Assembly (NCBI RefSeq): GCF_026153205.1
Contig: NZ_JAPFBW010000011.1
Coordinates: 62,001 to 126,000 of the forward strand
Direction: 5' to 3'
Length of the DNA: 64,000 nt
From: Aquabacterium sp. A7-Y
Lineage (GTDB): Bacteria; Pseudomonadota; Gammaproteobacteria; Burkholderiales; Burkholderiaceae_C
Shown: in pieces, positions 61,497-64,000 of the stretch
Layout: each line of letters opens with the position of its first letter
Position numbering within the stretch: the first letter of the stretch is position 1
Notes under the pieces: generated by a model
What the model was told of the DNA's origin: nothing
Seen by the model: the letters and a program-made list of their open reading frames with translations, nothing else
Database searches by the model: none
Position numbers and translations under genes: made by a program

Positions 61497-64000
61497 CGAT
61501 CACGCCCTCGCTTCGTTCGCTCTTGCCGTAACGCACCGGCCGCAGCTGGGCCAGCGCCGCGAAGCTGCGCCGCACCCATTCGTCATAGAGGCCGGCCGCG
61601 GCCCGGCGTGCGTTCACCTCGTGCAGCTCGGTGGCTTTCTCCTCGAAGGGATAGGCCTGCTCCTCCAGCAGCACGTCGTACTGCTCGCGTTCGGCCTTGG
61701 ACAGGCCCTTGGGACGCTGAGAACCCAGCATCGCGCGGCCGAAGTCCTGGTAGAGCGCGGCAATGTGGAAGGTGGCGGCGGTGGTGACCTCGGCCACGCC
61801 GTAGTCGGCGGCCACGCCGTAGGCTTTCAGGGTCTCCTCCATCCTGGCTTTCTTGAGCTTGAGCTGCCGGGTCAGCGGCTCGACCAGCGCCACCTTGCGG
61901 TAGGCCTCGAAGCTCGGCTCGGCCAGCGCCAGCGCCGCCGTGGCGCCCAGGAAGCGGGTGCGGTCGGTGCGCGCGCCGCCGCCGCGCTGGTCGGCCTGGA
62001 ACAGCTCCTTCATCCAGGCGAGTTCGCGTGGGGTGTTGCCGTCCGCCCTGGCCAGCCGGGCGAGCCGGAAGCGGGCTTCCACCGCCGGCTCCAGTGGCTG
62101 CGGGTGCTGCTGCAGGTAACGTTCGTAGGCCTTCGCCGCAGCGGCGCGGCTGCCGCCCGACTTCCCGGCCGCCTTCTCGTGCAGCTCGGCGACCTGCCAC
62201 AGCGCCGCGCGCGCCTGCTGCGGGTCCTTCGTCTCGGCGGCCAGGCGCTCGAACTCACCTGCCGCCTGGGCCCAGCGGCCCTGCTCCAGGTAGACCACCG
62301 CGAGCTTGCCGGCGACTTCGCCTTGCAGCGGGTGTTTGGGGTGGCGCTGCCGGAAGTCCTCCAGGCTGCGGGCCGCAGCGTCCCAGTCCTTCAGGCCGAT
62401 CAGCGAAGCGGCCGCGTCGTACTGCGCGGTCGCGCGCACCGCGGACTGGGGTGCGACGACGGCGACACGCTCGAAATGCGCCACCGCGTCGCGCGATTGG
62501 CCGGCCGCACGCGCCTGTTCGCCCTGCTTGTAGATCGCAGCAGCCTGACGCTCGACCAGCTCGCCGCGCGCCGGGTCCTTCTCGGGCGTCAGCATCAGCA
62601 CTTCGGCGTAGGCCCGCTCCGCCTGGGCGAAGCCGCCGCGCTCGAAGGCGGTGTGCCCGATCACCGTCCAGGCCACGCGGCGTTGCGCCGGAGCGGCCGG
62701 TGGATCGAGCGCCAGCACCTGCTGCGCGACGCTCGCGGCGCGTTCGGTGTCGTTGAGGCTGAACAGCGTCTCGGCGGCGTTCGTCAGCACGGCGCCGGTG
62801 CGCGGATCGGCCGGGAAGGCCTGGGCGAAACGCAGCGCGCTCTCGACAGCCGTGCGCCGCAGGGCCGGCGCTTGGGCCGCGGCGACGCTCTTTTCCTGCG
62901 CGGCATGGCTGAGCAGCGCGGCGTAGCCGGCGTCGGCGCTCTTGGCATGCGGCGGGTACTGGTAGGCCACCTTCTCGTACTCGGTGCCGGCCGCTTCGAA
63001 ACGCCCGTCCTCGAACAGCAGCTCGGCGAGCAGGAAGTGGTTCTGCGCCGCTTCCGGATCCGACGGGAAGGAGGCGATGTAAGCGCGGTACCAGCGCACC
63101 GCTTCCTGGTAGTCCTCGGACTTTTTGCTCTTCTGCGCGCTCGCGTGGTAGTGGCGCGCCAGCTCGCTCAGATGGGTTTTCACCAGCGGCTGGGCGTGTT
63201 CCCAGCCGGACGGGTTGGCGCGGCGGAACTCGCTGTCGACGCCGTAGTGGGCGACGTAGTCCTTCTTGGCGTCGAGCGCCAGCGTGGCGAAGCCGGCCTG
63301 CTGGTAGATGTCGATGACACGCGCCTGCAGCACCGGCGCCTGGGCGTGCAGCGGGTGGCGCCGGGTGAAGGCACCCAGGGTGTCGGCCGCGTCCTTGGTG
63401 CGCTCCTGCTTGATGTAAAGCTCGCCGAGCTGCTGGTAGACGCGGAACTCGTAGCTGCGGCGGGCCTCGCCGTTCATGTAGGCCGGGATGGACTCGGCAC
63501 CTTGCAGGTTCTGCAGCGAGAGGCTGGTAACGCGGAAGGTGTCTTCGACCAGCTCACGGTCGGCGCGGCTCAGGCCCTTGAGGCTGTCGAGCTCGGTGTC
63601 GCCCTCCTGCCCGGCCAGATTCATGTCGAGCACGCCGAAAAACGAAGCCAGCGCCTCTTCGAGCCGCCCTTGCTTGAAGAGCGACCAGCCGTGCATGTAC
63701 AACGCGCGCTCGCGATAGGGGTTGGACGGGTCGCCGTCCAGCACCGCGGCGTAGGCCTGCTCGGCCTTGGCGTAGTCGCGCGCGGTGAAGAGCAGCTCGC
63801 CGCGGCGGAAATGCGCCTCGTCGCGGTAGGCGGTCTGCGGATAGTCGCGCACCAGCCGGTCCAGGGTCTGCAGCGCGAGCTCCAGCGCCCCGCCCTGCTC
63901 GTGGGCGCGCCCCAGCTGGTAGAGCACGCGGTCGTTGCCGGGGTCCTGCGGGTAGGTCTTCAGGAACTCCTGGTAGCGCGCGATCGCGGCCCGGTAGTCC
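61483..64000 (-). CDS. Large TPR-repeat protein, 5' end outside the window
   Basis: At least 839 residues; the frame stays open to base 63999 and no start is seen. It is built of TPR/tetratrico-like helices throughout: NPYRERALYMHGWSLFKQGR, YQQLGELYIKQERTKDAADT, AAQNHFLLAELLFEDGRFEA and HPLQGEVAGKLAVVYLEQGR. The layout resembles the large periplasmic TPR proteins (GltE/AgmK-like) encoded with TolQ/TolR/AgmX sets. It is the most upstream gene of this operon visible here. Its stop overlaps the TPR lipoprotein start by 14 bases. Confidence 0.88.
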   Translation of the reverse strand, partial: DYRAAIARYQEFLKTYPQDPGNDRVLYQLGRAHEQGGALELALQTLDRLVRDYPQTAYRDEAHFRRGELLFTARDYAKAEQAYAAVLDGDPSNPYRERALYMHGWSLFKQGRLEEALASFFGVLDMNLAGQEGDTELDSLKGLSRADRELVEDTFRVTSLSLQNLQGAESIPAYMNGEARRSYEFRVYQQLGELYIKQERTKDAADTLGAFTRRHPLHAQAPVLQARVIDIYQQAGFATLALDAKKDYVAHYGVDSEFRRANPSGWEHAQPLVKTHLSELARHYHASAQKSKKSEDYQEAVRWYRAYIASFPSDPEAAQNHFLLAELLFEDGRFEAAGTEYEKVAYQYPPHAKSADAGYAALLSHAAQEKSVAAAQAPALRRTAVESALRFAQAFPADPRTGAVLTNAAETLFSLNDTERAASVAQQVLALDPPAAPAQRRVAWTVIGHTAFERGGFAQAERAYAEVLMLTPEKDPARGELVERQAAAIYKQGEQARAAGQSRDAVAHFERVAVVAPQSAVRATAQYDAAASLIGLKDWDAAARSLEDFRQRHPKHPLQGEVAGKLAVVYLEQGRWAQAAGEFERLAAETKDPQQARAALWQVAELHEKAAGKSGGSRAAAAKAYERYLQQHPQPLEPAVEARFRLARLARADGNTPRELAWMKELFQADQRGGGARTDRTRFLGATAALALAEPSFEAYRKVALVEPLTRQLKLKKARMEETLKAYGVAADYGVAEVTTAATFHIAALYQDFGRAMLGSQRPKGLSKAEREQYDVLLEEQAYPFEEKATELHEVNARRAAAGLYDEWVRRSFAALAQLRPVRYGKSERSEGVIDAIR

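Overview
The window is GC-rich DNA with dense, mostly minus-strand operons. Gene content and order point to a betaproteobacterium of the order Burkholderiales, probably near the Rubrivivax/Leptothrix/Caldimonas group: a System I cytochrome c maturation operon ccmABCDEF-dsbE-ccmH-ccmI, CueR/CopA copper export, a DUF3141-phosphotransacylase-acetate kinase-FabI operon, and an AgmX/TolQ/TolR/TPR envelope machine. This placement is inferred from gene content only. I saw no rRNA, tRNA, CRISPR array, insertion sequence or phage gene.

Region 1 (1-15103, all minus strand) is the right-hand part of a type I modular polyketide cluster that continues past the left edge. The first synthase (1949-9751) opens with a methyltransferase-GNAT-ACP loading module like that of SxtA, GphF and AprA, followed by KS-AT-DH-KR-ACP. 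The next protein (1-1956, cut off) begins with an intact KS and then an AT-like region without the GHSxG nucleophile. Upstream lie a type II thioesterase, an aspartyl/asparaginyl beta-hydroxylase-family oxygenase, a flavin-dependent halogenase-like enzyme, a degenerate GIY-YIG protein and a CPA2-type antiporter.

Region 2 (15648-39006) looks like an envelope/energy stress island. A plus-strand operon encodes a PhaC-like DUF3141 protein, an acyl phosphotransferase, an acetate-type kinase, FabI, an RRM-like protein, an unknown protein, YiaW- and YiaV-like proteins and a NodT-type outer membrane factor. It faces a patatin/beta-barrel protein, a SYLF lipoprotein and a DUF2092 protein. Two FixJ-type regulators and two histidine kinases without recognisable sensor domains follow, then a small triple-repeat protein and DUF3300 and DUF2950 proteins. 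HD-hydrolase and DUF3943 genes sit at the left border.

Region 3 (39043-47385) holds an orphan NucA/NucB-type nuclease domain and an exopolysaccharide-like cluster: two GT4 glycosyltransferases, a WecG/TagA transferase, two NAD-dependent epimerase/dehydratases, a B12-binding radical SAM enzyme, an 87-residue unknown and a PIG-L deacetylase. A striking palindrome and a candidate promoter lie upstream of the last.

Region 4 (47696-64000, all minus strand) contains cueR and copA with a MerR-type promoter. Beyond them is one long, tightly overlapping operon running TPR proteins, TolQ/ExbB, two TolR/ExbD proteins, a 97-residue tandem-repeat ORF and AgmX/PglI directly into the ccm genes. The first TPR gene is cut by the right edge.
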